In this document: piece by piece, positions 8,086 through 16,268 of the stretch
How the letters are laid out: each line of letters opens with the position of its first letter
Position numbering within the stretch: the first letter of the stretch is position 1
Assembly (NCBI RefSeq): GCF_029218125.1
Contig: NZ_JARFXX010000003.1
Coordinates: 62,001 to 126,000, forward strand
Source of the DNA: Oscillibacter faecalis_A
GTDB lineage: Bacteria > Bacillota > Clostridia > Oscillospirales > Oscillospiraceae
Direction of reading: 5' to 3'
DNA: 64,000 bases
Program-made: the position numbers and the translations under genes
Notes under the pieces: model-generated
What the model was told of the DNA's origin: nothing
What the model saw: only the letters and a program-made list of their open reading frames with translations
The model's database searches: none

Positions 8086-9449
8086 ATCATCTGTAATTCT
8101 TTCACGATTTCTTCAAAGTGCATGGCGTGGGAGGCCTTGATCAGCATAGTGGTATGGGGCTGAAGCTGCTCACGCAGTGTCGGCATAGCCTCCTCACGGG
8201 TGGCAAAATGCAGGACCTCCGCACCGCCCATGGCGGCACCGTCCGCTATTTTGACCGCCTTTGAGCCGATGGCCACCACAAAATCGATTCCCAGCATAGC
8301 CGCCAGAGCTCCGGCATTGAAATGCGCCTGCTCTGTCAGGTCTCCCAACTCGCCCATATCACCAAGGACCGCCACACGGCGCTCACATTCTGTTCTTGCC
8401 AGAACCTCCAGCGCCGCCGATACGGACTGCGGGTTGGCGTTGTAGCAGTCATCCAGCAGGACCCGGCCATCGGATAGACGGAGAATGTGCATCCGGGAGC
8501 CAATGGGCGCATATGCCGCAACGCCCCGGATGATTTCTTCCTTACTGAGCCCCAGCGCCTCTCCCACGGCAACAGCGATGGAGGCCGCATAAGCCATGTG
8601 CTCGCCGGGGGCGGGAATATTCAGGTGGTACACATCCTTTTCCGAGGTCACAGTGCAGGTGATGCCATTGACGCCGTGGTCTAAAATGTCGCTGATACGG
8701 ACCTGACAATGCTCGCTCTGCCCGCAGCGGATGATCCTCTGCGGCAGGGTCACGGTATCCAGCAGGGCGTCATCCCCGTTGAGAATGGCGATGCCATCGT
8801 CCTTCAGGTGCTCAAAAATCTCACATTTTGCCTTTAAAATGCCCCCACGGCTGCCGAGATATTCAATATGGGCATCTCCAATATTGGAGATGACGGCAAT
8901 GTCCGGGCGCACCATAGCGCCTAAATATTCAATTTCACCGAAGTGGTTCATGCCCGTTTCAATGACCGCCGCCTGATGCTCGGGAGACAGCCCGAACAGC
9001 GTCAGGGGCGTACCGATATCGTTGTTGAAGTTCTCCGGCGTTTTCAGTACGTTGAGCTTTGCGCCAAGGACAGCGGCAATCATTTCCTTTGTTGTGGTTT
9101 TTCCGACGCTGCCGGTAATTTGAACAAAGGGAATATCGAATTTGTCCCGATAAGCGGAGGCCATGTCCCGCAGCGCAAGGCGGGTATCCGCCACCTTGAT
9201 GTAAAATTTATCCGGGCGGATATCCTGCGGCAGTTTGGCGCACAGACAGCCGGCAGCGCCGGCGTCCAGCGCCGCGTCAATAAAATTGTGACCGTCAAAT
9301 TGCTCACCGACCCATGGCAGAAATAAGCACCCCGGCGTGATATTCCGGCTGTCTGTGGAAACGGCGGATATGGCAGGCACCTGCTCACACGGGTTCCACC
9401 ATACGCCGCTGACCACGGCTGCGATTTCCGTTACTGTCATTGGCTGCAT
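8082..9449 (-). CDS. murF: UDP-MurNAc-tripeptide–D-Ala-D-Ala ligase
   Basis: A 455-residue Mur ligase adding D-Ala-D-Ala to the UDP-MurNAc-tripeptide, the last cytoplasmic step of peptidoglycan precursor synthesis. The ATP loop GSVGKTTTK is at 113-121; NDIGTPLT, ETGMNHFGEIEYL and DDCYNANPQSV are family motifs. Length is normal. The ribosome site AGGAG lies within the last codons of ddl (3 bp gap), so the two ligases that make and use D-Ala-D-Ala are translated together. Confidence 0.96.
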   Translation of the reverse strand: MQPMTVTEIAAVVSGVWWNPCEQVPAISAVSTDSRNITPGCLFLPWVGEQFDGHNFIDAALDAGAAGCLCAKLPQDIRPDKFYIKVADTRLALRDMASAYRDKFDIPFVQITGSVGKTTTKEMIAAVLGAKLNVLKTPENFNNDIGTPLTLFGLSPEHQAAVIETGMNHFGEIEYLGAMVRPDIAVISNIGDAHIEYLGSRGGILKAKCEIFEHLKDDGIAILNGDDALLDTVTLPQRIIRCGQSEHCQVRISDILDHGVNGITCTVTSEKDVYHLNIPAPGEHMAYAASIAVAVGEALGLSKEEIIRGVAAYAPIGSRMHILRLSDGRVLLDDCYNANPQSVSAALEVLARTECERRVAVLGDMGELGDLTEQAHFNAGALAAMLGIDFVVAIGSKAVKIADGAAMGGAEVLHFATREEAMPTLREQLQPHTTMLIKASHAMHFEEIVKELQMI

Positions 9450-9452
9450 AGC

Positions 9453-10505
9453 TTATCTCCTCTTGATCTTCAAAGACTGCTCAACGATCTCTTCGCACAG
9501 GTTATCGTAGGAAATCCCGACAGCCGCCGCCTCCTTGGGGACAAAGCTGTTGGGCGTCATTCCAGGCAGAGAGTTGGCCTCCAGACACCAAATCTGTCCA
9601 TTCTTATCCAAAATCATATCCGTCCGGGAATAAACGGAAAGGCCCAGCGCCTTATGGACACGCATTGCCATTTCACCGACAGCCTTTGCCTCGGCCTCTG
9701 TCAGTTCTGCCGGACAGACCTCCTTGGCACCGCCAACCTGATATTTTGCCGTGTAATCGAAATTTCCGACTGCGGGGAAAGACTCAACTGCCGGCAGATA
9801 ACGTTCACCCAGCACGGCGTCCGTCACCTCTCGGCCATAGATCCGTTCCTCCACCAGCACACGGGCGCAGTAAGCGCGGACCTGCCGCAGCGCGTCCGCC
9901 AGTTCGGTGCGGTCCTTCGGCAAATACACGCCTAAGGAGGAACCGCCGGTAGGCGCCTTTACCACGCAGGGCATCGGCAGTATTTTGGCCAGATGAGAAA
10001 TCTCGTCCTCTGTATATGTCAACACCTGCCACTTCGGATTCGGAATACCGTTGGCGTCCATCATCTCTTTCGCGACAATTTTATCCATGGCAATAGCAGA
10101 GCTTAAGTACCCAGCACCCGTATATGGTACGCCCAGCAGGTCCAGTGTGGCCTGAATGCGGCCGTCCTCCCCGTCCTGCCCGTGAAGTCCCAAAAAGACG
10201 ATATCCGCCAAGCGGCAGATATCCAGTACGTGAGGGCCAAGTCGGCTGGGACTCTGATCCGGCCGCCCGCGCCGGACAGCCTCCAAGTCAGGAGCCTCCA
10301 CTGCGATCTTCACATCGGGGCAAAGACCATCCGGAGCGTCAAATAACGTACTCAAATCCGCTGGGGCATTTTCAAGTCCCATGAACATATCCACCAAAAT
10401 CGCCTGATGTCCTTTCCGGCGCAAAGCCTGACACACACAGGTGCCGGAAACCAGAGAGACGGTGCGCTCTGTGGAAATACCGCCGGCCAAAACAACAATC
10501 TTCAT
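9453..10505 (-). CDS. ddl: D-alanine–D-alanine ligase
   Basis: A 350-residue ATP-grasp enzyme joining two D-alanines for the peptidoglycan stem. Motifs include the N-terminal VLAGGISTERTVSL, the GQDGEDGRIQ segment, KAPTGGSSLGV in the ATP-grasp region and the terminal LEANSLPGMTPNS loop. It is the first gene of the run and has its own promoter. The ribosome site before the ATG is weak (AAAGG at about 12 bp), which may hold down expression. Confidence 0.96.
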   Translation of the reverse strand: MKIVVLAGGISTERTVSLVSGTCVCQALRRKGHQAILVDMFMGLENAPADLSTLFDAPDGLCPDVKIAVEAPDLEAVRRGRPDQSPSRLGPHVLDICRLADIVFLGLHGQDGEDGRIQATLDLLGVPYTGAGYLSSAIAMDKIVAKEMMDANGIPNPKWQVLTYTEDEISHLAKILPMPCVVKAPTGGSSLGVYLPKDRTELADALRQVRAYCARVLVEERIYGREVTDAVLGERYLPAVESFPAVGNFDYTAKYQVGGAKEVCPAELTEAEAKAVGEMAMRVHKALGLSVYSRTDMILDKNGQIWCLEANSLPGMTPNSFVPKEAAAVGISYDNLCEEIVEQSLKIKRR

Positions 10506-10568
10506 TGAAAACCAGAACCTTTCAATTTCATGCTTCCGCTCGGATGACAGTGGAAGTGATAAATTTTA

Positions 10569-10595
10569 TTATAAGCCGTAATAGTTTAGCACAAT
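10569..10595 (-). promoter_or_regulatory. Probable promoter of the ddl–murF run
   Basis: On the minus strand a perfect TATAAT (10569-10574) follows TTGTGC (10590-10595) at a short 15-bp spacing. It is the only good candidate between ddl and the SLH gene. Confidence 0.5.
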
Positions 10596-10633
10596 CTTCG
10601 CACGAATACAATCCCATATCTGGAAAAAGAAGC

Positions 10634-10679
10634 CGGTTTTCGCCAAGGGAAGCAGCTGCTATCCCCTGTTGAAAACCGG
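10634..10679 (-). terminator. Terminator of the small SLH protein gene
   Basis: On the minus strand ACCGGTTTTC pairs with GAAAACCGG around an inner AGCAGCTGCT/GGGG–CCCT structure, followed by GCTTCTTTTT. It lies just past the stop at 10689. Confidence 0.75.
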
Positions 10680-10688
10680 TATACCGTC

Positions 10689-11672
10689 TTATTTCAGCCA
10701 GCCTAAAATTCCGTCAGACTTTTCTCCCTGAAGCAAGGTGCTGGTGGCCGTGAGCATCTGTGCGGCGGCCCCGCGAGTGACCGGTTCCTCCAATGCACTG
10801 CTTCCGAAGCTGCCTGTGTTGAGGACGTTCAGCGCCTCCATGTTTCCAACGGCCTGCGCCGCCCATGAAGGAACTGCTTCCCGATCTGCGTACCACACCT
10901 CAAGCTCGATGTCCCCACGGTTCAAAACGCGGTTGAGGACAGTTGCCGCTTCGCTGTAAGAAATCGGAGAAGCGCCGGAGAACACTGCCCCGCCTGCGGA
11001 GGTCTTTCCCTTGATGATGCCATCTGCCACACCGGCAGCGGCATAGCCCTTTGCCCAAGTGGGAATCGCCGCGTCATCCTGAAAGCCGGTCATAGTAACG
11101 TCCGTGACCTCTGCTCCAGAGGTTTCCATGACCATGGCCAGAAATTCCTCCCGGCTGACGGTGCGATCCGGCTCAAAATACCAATTCTCTCCGATTTTTG
11201 CCCCAGTGAAGATTCCCTGCTCCGCAAGATACTGCGCGGCGGCGGCAGTGGATGCGTCCGTATCTGCATAGGTAACGCCGGAGCGGGAACGCTCGATGGT
11301 CACCGTTACGGTTGCCGGCTGGGAAACCGCGCCCTGTGAATCGGCGGCGGTATAGGTGAAACTGTCGGCACCGAGAGCGTTTTCCTTCGGTGTATAGACA
11401 AAATCCGCTCCGTCTATCATCACAGTTCCCTTTTTCGGCTGTGCCGCAACGGAATAGATTAAGTCATCTCCATTAGGAGCAGTTGCCTCCAGACGTCCCT
11501 GATACGGAATGCCGCGATAGGTCTGAATTTCCAAATCCCGTGCTGCCGGCGCATTTTCCGGCGCCACCGGCTCCGTTTTTTCCTTTCCCCTGCCAAACAG
11601 TGCTTGTGCGCTGCCGGCCAAAAGCAGTACCGCCAAGGATAAGGCGGTGCCGCGCTGTGCGTATTGCTTCAT
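10689..11672 (-). CDS. Secreted SLH-domain protein with Ig-like domain
   Basis: A 327-residue exported protein. A signal peptide covers residues 1-~25 (ALSLAVLLLAGSAQA). Residues ~45-130 resemble a bacterial Ig/cadherin-like fold (DDLIYSVAAQPKKGTVMI, GADSFTYTAADSQGA). Three degenerate surface-layer homology (SLH) repeats fill ~135-315 (FEPDRTVSREEFLAM; PISYSEAATVLNRVL; EEPVTRGAAAQML). SLH repeats normally anchor proteins to pyruvylated secondary wall polymers, so this is probably a wall-bound protein. It is monocistronic: promoter at 11696-11723, terminator at 10634-10679. It lies between two wall-synthesis loci (ddl/murF and rodA). No enzyme motif is visible. Confidence 0.82.
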   Translation of the reverse strand: MKQYAQRGTALSLAVLLLAGSAQALFGRGKEKTEPVAPENAPAARDLEIQTYRGIPYQGRLEATAPNGDDLIYSVAAQPKKGTVMIDGADFVYTPKENALGADSFTYTAADSQGAVSQPATVTVTIERSRSGVTYADTDASTAAAAQYLAEQGIFTGAKIGENWYFEPDRTVSREEFLAMVMETSGAEVTDVTMTGFQDDAAIPTWAKGYAAAGVADGIIKGKTSAGGAVFSGASPISYSEAATVLNRVLNRGDIELEVWYADREAVPSWAAQAVGNMEALNVLNTGSFGSSALEEPVTRGAAAQMLTATSTLLQGEKSDGILGWLK

Positions 11673-11695
11673 GCTCCCGTATACCTCCTGTCAGA

Positions 11696-11723
11696 TTGAT
11701 ACGGGAATAGTGTTTTCTGGCAA
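11696..11723 (-). promoter_or_regulatory. Possible promoter of the small SLH gene
   Basis: TTGCCA (11718-11723) and TATCAA (11696-11701) on the minus strand with a 16-bp spacer. The predicted start lies near the AGGAGG site. Confidence 0.4.
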
Positions 11724-11767
11724 ATGGAAATTATGCGCGCTTACGCCGAAGACACAGATGGTAAAAC

Positions 11768-11796
11768 CCGGAACAGGACAACCTGTTCCGGCTTGA
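11768..11796 (-). terminator. rodA terminator
   Basis: A perfect 10-bp stem (CCGGAACAGG / CCTGTTCCGG) with a 4-nt loop at 11768-11791, immediately after the rodA stop, followed on the minus strand by GTTTTAC. Confidence 0.8.
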
Positions 11797-11797
11797 T

Positions 11798-12970
11798 TCA
11801 ATAGGCTGAACCGATGGGACGCCCTGGCCTCCGCCGGACCACGGTACGCATTTTGATACCGGAGACAAAACCCATGGCAGCAAATAGCGTAACGATGGAG
11901 GAGCCACCATAGCTGAAAAACGGCAGCGTCAGACCGATGACCGGCATGATGAACAGACACATCCCGATGTTGATGATCATTTGAAAGGCCAGCATGGAGG
12001 CAATTCCCACGCAGACACAGGTGTGGAACATAGAGCCTGACCGCCGCCCCACGATCACTACGCGAATGATGATGGACACCAAAATCAAAATCGCCAGCGT
12101 GGCGCCGACAAAGCCAAGCTCCTCTCCAATCACGGCGAAAATCAGGTCCGTGTGCCGTGCGGGAATAGAGCCGGTTCCCGCCTGTGTCTGTGTGCCGTGG
12201 AGATACCCCTGTCCCCAGAAGCCGCCGCCGCCGATAGTCAAAAGGCTGCGGGTCTGCTGGTAGCCCTGATTTTGAACATCGTAGCTGTGGTCAAAAAGAA
12301 CAAGAAAACGGTTTTTCATATAGCTTGGCAGCAGGTCCAGCGTCCAGACCGCAATACCGCCAATCGTTCCGGCCGCCCCCAGCAAAACGAACCAGCGCAG
12401 GGCAAAGCCAGAGACAAACGCCATCACCACGAAAATCAATACAAACATCATGGCGTTTCCCATGTCGCGGGATACGATGAAATACAGTCCGGCCATGCCA
12501 AAGGCGTGTCCCGCCGCCATAAAAGCCGATGAGAAGGACTTCAAATCGCGTTTTTCCTCTAACAGCCATTGAAACTGCCAAGCCAGAAGAATAATAAACG
12601 TGATTTTAACCACCTCTGCCGGGCCGATGCTGACCGGCAGGAATGGAAATTTCAGCCATGCCCGGTTGCCGTCCTGCTCCCGGCCAAAGGGTGTCAGCAG
12701 CAGGAGAATAAAACCGGCGTTGAAGGCCGCGATCCACTTCCAGCGCTTCATCAAAAGCTCCAGATCGATCATGGATATGGCAAAATACACCACGATACCG
12801 ATGAGCAGCGCCGCTGTCTGGACGAGGACTTTACGGTTATCCTCGTTGTACCGCGTAGCGCTGAAGATCATAGCGATGCCATAGAGCGACGCGGTGCAGC
12901 AAAGACCCAGCAAAATCAGGTCTGCGCCCTGTATGACCTCTATGATTGATTCTTTTATTCGCTTGAGCAT
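11798..12970 (-). CDS. rodA: Rod-shape peptidoglycan glycosyltransferase RodA (SEDS family)
   Basis: A 390-residue polytopic membrane protein of the SEDS family with about ten hydrophobic segments. Conserved SEDS features are AWLKFPFLPVSIGPAEVVKI, the NRFLVLFDHSYDVQNQGYQQ loop, SIPARHTDLIFAVIGEELGF and the terminal LPFFSYGGSS motif. SEDS proteins polymerise lipid II into glycan strands with a partner transpeptidase. The SIGPAE/HTD pattern and solitary position favour RodA over FtsW or SpoVE, but these are close relatives. It is transcribed alone from a strong promoter divergent from tsaE. Confidence 0.88.
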   Translation of the reverse strand: MLKRIKESIIEVIQGADLILLGLCCTASLYGIAMIFSATRYNEDNRKVLVQTAALLIGIVVYFAISMIDLELLMKRWKWIAAFNAGFILLLLTPFGREQDGNRAWLKFPFLPVSIGPAEVVKITFIILLAWQFQWLLEEKRDLKSFSSAFMAAGHAFGMAGLYFIVSRDMGNAMMFVLIFVVMAFVSGFALRWFVLLGAAGTIGGIAVWTLDLLPSYMKNRFLVLFDHSYDVQNQGYQQTRSLLTIGGGGFWGQGYLHGTQTQAGTGSIPARHTDLIFAVIGEELGFVGATLAILILVSIIIRVVIVGRRSGSMFHTCVCVGIASMLAFQMIINIGMCLFIMPVIGLTLPFFSYGGSSIVTLFAAMGFVSGIKMRTVVRRRPGRPIGSAY

Positions 12971-13035
12971 TCGTTTCTCCTTGTGCCGTTTACAGTCTGC
13001 GTGTACAGTTCTGTGATTGTCCGTAAATTTTTATT

Positions 13036-13064
13036 AGTATACCACACAAAAGCAGGCGTGTAAA
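13036..13064 (-). promoter_or_regulatory. rodA promoter
   Basis: TTTACA (13059-13064) and TATACT (13036-13041) on the minus strand, 17-bp spacer; divergent from the tsaE promoter about 40 bp away. Confidence 0.75.
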
Positions 13065-13080
13065 CTTTGAGAAAATTGTT

Positions 13081-13108
13081 TTGCTTATTTACGGAAGTGT
13101 GCTATAAT
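13081..13108 (+). promoter_or_regulatory. Extended -10 promoter of tsaE–tsaB
   Basis: TATAAT at 13103-13108 preceded by TGC (extended -10) with a poor -35 (TTGCTT, 13081-13086, 16-bp spacer). The predicted start lies just before the tsaE ribosome site. Confidence 0.7.
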
Positions 13109-13136
13109 ATAATAGCTTATGCAGAGGAGGACGCTT

Positions 13137-13562
13137 ATGGAATTTTACACGCACAGCCCGAAAGAAACGGAGGCTGTCGGCGCCCGCCTTGGCTCCGCAC
13201 TCTCTCCCGGCTCCGTTGTTGCCTATTTTGGCGGACTGGGCATGGGAAAAACCGCGTTTACCCGCGGGCTTGCCGCCGGGCTTGGTTATCAGGGGCGGGT
13301 CACAAGTCCCACATTTACCATTGTAAATGAATACGAGGGTGGGCGGCTGCCGCTGTTCCACTTTGATATGTACCGCTTGACCAGTGCGGAGGATTTATTT
13401 GACATCGGCTGGGAGGATTATCTGTCCCGGGGCGGTGTCTGCGCGGTGGAATGGAGCGAGAACATTGCGGACGCCCTGCCTGCTGACGCCATTCAGGTCC
13501 GCATTGAGCGTGTGGATGATATGACCCGGCGCATTACCGTTGAAGGAGTGGAGCTTCTGTGA
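13137..13562 (+). CDS. tsaE: tRNA t6A synthesis ATPase TsaE
   Basis: A 141-residue P-loop protein, Walker A GGLGMGKT at 32-39, then SPTFTIVNEYEG and the HFDMYRL/DIGWEDYL motifs of the TsaE/YjeE/YdiB family. TsaE binds the TsaBD complex and uses ATP to reset it during t6A formation. The frame extends six codons upstream, but AGGAGG ends 6 bp before the ATG at 13137, so that start is chosen. Its 3' end overlaps the GTG start of tsaB by GTGA. The activating enzyme TsaC of the same pathway is fused to CoaE at 2862-4520. Confidence 0.94.
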   Translation: MEFYTHSPKETEAVGARLGSALSPGSVVAYFGGLGMGKTAFTRGLAAGLGYQGRVTSPTFTIVNEYEGGRLPLFHFDMYRLTSAEDLFDIGWEDYLSRGGVCAVEWSENIADALPADAIQVRIERVDDMTRRITVEGVELL

Positions 13563-14263
13563 AAATATTGGCGCTGGAAACCTCGGCCCGGGCGGTGTCT
13601 GCCGCCGTTTCCGAGAATGGACGCATTCTAACCTCCGGTTATCAGGATACCGGGCTGACTCACAGCCGGACGCTGATGCCGATTGTGGAGCATATTTTAA
13701 AAAATGCCGATTTGAAGCCGACGGATATGGATGCTATTGCCGTGGCGGTGGGGCCGGGCTCCTTTACCGGCATCCGCATTGGCGTGGCTGCCGCAAAGGG
13801 ACTGGCGCTGGCACTGGACAAGCCTGCCATTGGCGTATCCACGCTGGCAGCTATGGCGCGGAATGTGGCCTTTGCCGATGGATTGGTAGTTTGTGCCATG
13901 GATGCCCGCCGGTCACAGGTCTACAATGCGACCTTTTCCGCCGAGGGCGGCGTACTTACCCGTCTAACGCCTGACCGCGCGATTTCTCTCAGTGAGCTTG
14001 CAGAGGAGCTGCGCGGCGCGGAGCGTTCTATTACGCTTGTGGGTGACGGTGCGTGCCTTGCACATACATGCTTTACGGAGAATGGACTTCCCTGCCGGTT
14101 GGCCCCGCCCCATCTGCTGCTCCAAAACGCTGTCTCTGTAGCGCTGGAGGCCAAAGCACTGGCGTCGCAGGGGAAAATGGTATCCGCACAGGAGCTTGCG
14201 GTTTTTTATCTCCGCCCACCGCAGGCGGATATGTTGAAAAAGAAGCCTGTCACTATACAGTGA
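13559..14263 (+). CDS. tsaB: tRNA t6A synthesis scaffold TsaB
   Basis: A 234-residue ASKHA-fold protein of the TsaB/YeaZ family: KILALETSARAVSAAV at the start, THSRTLMPIVEHIL and the GPGSFTGIRIGVAAAKGLA segment. TsaB dimerises with TsaD, the catalytic subunit that transfers the threonylcarbamoyl group to A37. It starts at a GTG within the end of tsaE and uses the AAGGAG inside tsaE. The common followers rimI and tsaD are absent here. Residues ~140-234 are more variable, as usual. Confidence 0.92.
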   Translation: MKILALETSARAVSAAVSENGRILTSGYQDTGLTHSRTLMPIVEHILKNADLKPTDMDAIAVAVGPGSFTGIRIGVAAAKGLALALDKPAIGVSTLAAMARNVAFADGLVVCAMDARRSQVYNATFSAEGGVLTRLTPDRAISLSELAEELRGAERSITLVGDGACLAHTCFTENGLPCRLAPPHLLLQNAVSVALEAKALASQGKMVSAQELAVFYLRPPQADMLKKKPVTIQ

Positions 14264-14296
14264 TTTCATAATTTTTATATAGAGGAGAACAGAATT

Positions 14297-14926
14297 ATGG
14301 GTAAAGTAGTCATTATGGATCATCCCCTTGTCGCGCACAAGTTGACAATTATGCGGGACAAAAACACCAGCGTCAAGGATTTCCGGGAACTGGTCAGCGA
14401 GATCGGTATGCTCATCACCTATGAGGCCACCCGCGATCTGCCCATGACCACCAAGCACATCGAAACACCGATCTGCGAGATGGAGGCCCCCACGCTGGCG
14501 GGCCGCAAATTCGTGGTGGTCCCCATCCTGCGGGCCGGTCTCGGTCTGGTGGACGGTGTGCTGCGGATGGTCCCCTCCGCCCGTGTCGGCCATATCGGTA
14601 TGTACCGCGATGAGGAAACGCTGGAGCCCCATCCCTATTTCTGCAAAATGCCCAAGGACGTTGCCGAGCGCGACGTGCTGATCGTGGACCCCATGCTGGC
14701 CACCGGCGGCTCTGCGGCTGAGGCCATCGGCGAAATGAAGAAGCGGGGCTGCAAGCACATCAAGCTCATGGTTCTGGTGGCGGCTCCCGAGGGCATCAAG
14801 CACATTCAGGAGCTTTTCCCCGATGTGGACATTTACGCCGGCGCGCTGGACGATCATCTGAACGAAAAGGGCTATATTGTTCCCGGCCTCGGCGATGCCG
14901 GAGACCGCATCTTCGGTACAAAGTAA
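14297..14926 (+). CDS. upp: Uracil phosphoribosyltransferase
   Basis: A 209-residue type I phosphoribosyltransferase making UMP from uracil and PRPP in pyrimidine salvage. Motifs: VPILRAGLGLVDG, the PRPP loop VLIVDPMLATGGSA and the terminal GYIVPGLGDAGDRIFGT, which identifies UPRTases. AGGAG lies 9 bp before the ATG. It is 33 bp after tsaB and ends in a strong terminator, so it is either the last gene of that operon or has a hidden promoter in tsaB. Codon use is more biased to common codons than in tsaB, suggesting higher expression. Confidence 0.96.
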   Translation: MGKVVIMDHPLVAHKLTIMRDKNTSVKDFRELVSEIGMLITYEATRDLPMTTKHIETPICEMEAPTLAGRKFVVVPILRAGLGLVDGVLRMVPSARVGHIGMYRDEETLEPHPYFCKMPKDVAERDVLIVDPMLATGGSAAEAIGEMKKRGCKHIKLMVLVAAPEGIKHIQELFPDVDIYAGALDDHLNEKGYIVPGLGDAGDRIFGTK

Positions 14927-14954
14927 AAATCTGTTCTTCTATCTCAAGGCTATG

Positions 14955-14992
14955 AAACCCGGGAGCTGTTGCTCCCGGGTTTAAATTTTTTA
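14955..14992 (+). terminator. upp terminator
   Basis: AAACCCGGGAGC pairs with GCTCCCGGGTTT across a TGTT loop, then TTAAATTTTTT. Its stem core closely resembles the hairpin at 16884-16913. Confidence 0.9.
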
Positions 14993-15082
14993 AAATTCCC
15001 TGCAACATTTTGGGTTGTCCGGTTGTTTATAGAGCAGAACGGCGAAAACACCGCCACTGAATATCAGAAAGGAATTTTGAAC

Positions 15083-15637
15083 ATGAAACACACGAAGTAT
15101 TGGATGACCCTTGCTCTCTGCGCCGCCATGGCGTTGTCTCTGGCTGCCTGCGGCAGCAAGGCCCCTGCTCAGGACAGCACAAAGGATACCCAGCAGACAG
15201 AAGCTGAGGATACTGTAATCGGCGGAGAAAACGCCCAGATTCCGAATCCTTGGACTTGGACGGAATATGCTTCTATTGAAGATGCCGAGGCCACTGTCGG
15301 CTTTGATGTGACGCTGCCGGAGCTTCCCGACGGGTATGCCCTCTCCTATATTCAGGCCCTGACGGAGAGAGGACTGCTGGAGATCACCTATGAAAACGAA
15401 AGCGGCGATGAGCTTTCGATTCGCAAGGCTCCCGGTGATGGGGACATCAGCGGCGACTACAATGACTACGCTCAATCCGATACCATCACTGTCAGCGATA
15501 GGGAGGTCACGCTGAAGGGTAATGACGATGCCGTGAATCTTGCTATTTGGGCAAAAGACAGATATACTTACGCTGTATCTGCCAGTGCCGGTCTCTCTGC
15601 CGAGGGAATGTCTGAGCTGGCCGCACAAATTCAGTGA
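15083..15637 (+). CDS. Lipoprotein with domain shared with the neighbouring anti-sigma factor
   Basis: A 184-residue lipoprotein: N-terminal basic and hydrophobic signal with lipobox LAAC, cysteine at residue 23, then a threonine/glutamate-rich linker. Residues ~60-184 form a domain that matches the outer domain of the anti-sigma factor encoded two genes on (16252-16881): both show SGDY.DY, ATLKG or VTLKG, and LAIW followed by YA.S. I do not recognise an enzyme; the domain resembles the DUF4367 group found in sigma-regulator operons. The start at 15083 has AAAGGAA upstream, and the longer frame lacks a ribosome site. Likely an extracellular sensor or partner of the sigma system. Confidence 0.78.
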   Translation: MKHTKYWMTLALCAAMALSLAACGSKAPAQDSTKDTQQTEAEDTVIGGENAQIPNPWTWTEYASIEDAEATVGFDVTLPELPDGYALSYIQALTERGLLEITYENESGDELSIRKAPGDGDISGDYNDYAQSDTITVSDREVTLKGNDDAVNLAIWAKDRYTYAVSASAGLSAEGMSELAAQIQ

Positions 15638-15677
15638 GCGGCTTACGGTTCGCCGCAAGCGCAAAGGAGTGAATGCT

Positions 15678-16268
15678 GTGGAGGGTTGTCTCCCCCTGTT
15701 CCCTGCTATTGATTGGCTTTCTCTGTTCCGAATGGCCGCTGCCCGACTGTTTGCACCGAAGGAGGATGCAAAGCCTGTCGAAACTGTCTCTATCAGCCAG
15801 CAGGCGGCACAAATTCTGGACACTTATGGCGATACTATTCTCCGTTATGCCTACTCCTATCTTCACAATCAGAGCGATACCGAGGAGGTCCTGCAGGATA
15901 CGCTGATTCAATTTTTGAAGACCCGGCCGGTATTTGAGAGTGACGAGCACGAAAAGGCATGGCTGCTGCGGGTAGCGGGCAACCTTTGCAAAAATCGTCT
16001 GAAATACAACAGCCTGCGGCAGACGGATGAGCTGCGGGAGGAACTGATAGCGGAGCAGCGGGAGGACCTTTCCTTTATCTGGGACGCTGTGCAGGCATTG
16101 CCGGTGCAGTACCGGGAGGTTATCCACCTTTTTTACCGGGAGGGCTACTCCACCCGGGAGATCAGTCAAATTCTGGGGCGAAAAGAGGCAACGATCCGCT
16201 CTGACCTCAGCCGTGGGCGCGGTAAGCTGAAGGAACTGCTGAAGGAGGCGTATGACTTTGAAGTATGA
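15678..16268 (+). CDS. ECF-type RNA polymerase sigma factor
   Basis: About 196 residues from a GTG. Sigma region 2 (~55-120: ILDTYGDTILRYAYSYL, SDTEEVLQDTLIQFLK, EKAWLLRVAGNLCKNRLK) and region 4 (~140-190: LPVQYREVIHLFYREGYSTREISQIL, EATIRSDLSRGRGKLKELL) are both complete, with no regions 1 or 3. The GTG at 15678 lies 8 bp after AAAGGAG; an ATG at 15732 is the alternative. It lies 40 bp after the lipoprotein gene and overlaps the anti-sigma gene by 17 bp, a standard sigma/anti-sigma arrangement. Targets are unknown. Confidence 0.9.
   Translation: MEGCLPLFPAIDWLSLFRMAAARLFAPKEDAKPVETVSISQQAAQILDTYGDTILRYAYSYLHNQSDTEEVLQDTLIQFLKTRPVFESDEHEKAWLLRVAGNLCKNRLKYNSLRQTDELREELIAEQREDLSFIWDAVQALPVQYREVIHLFYREGYSTREISQILGRKEATIRSDLSRGRGKLKELLKEAYDFEV

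Noticed and set aside
13964..14857. 297-residue minus-strand frame across tsaB and upp
   Set aside because: Covers two firmly identified genes on the other strand and resembles nothing.
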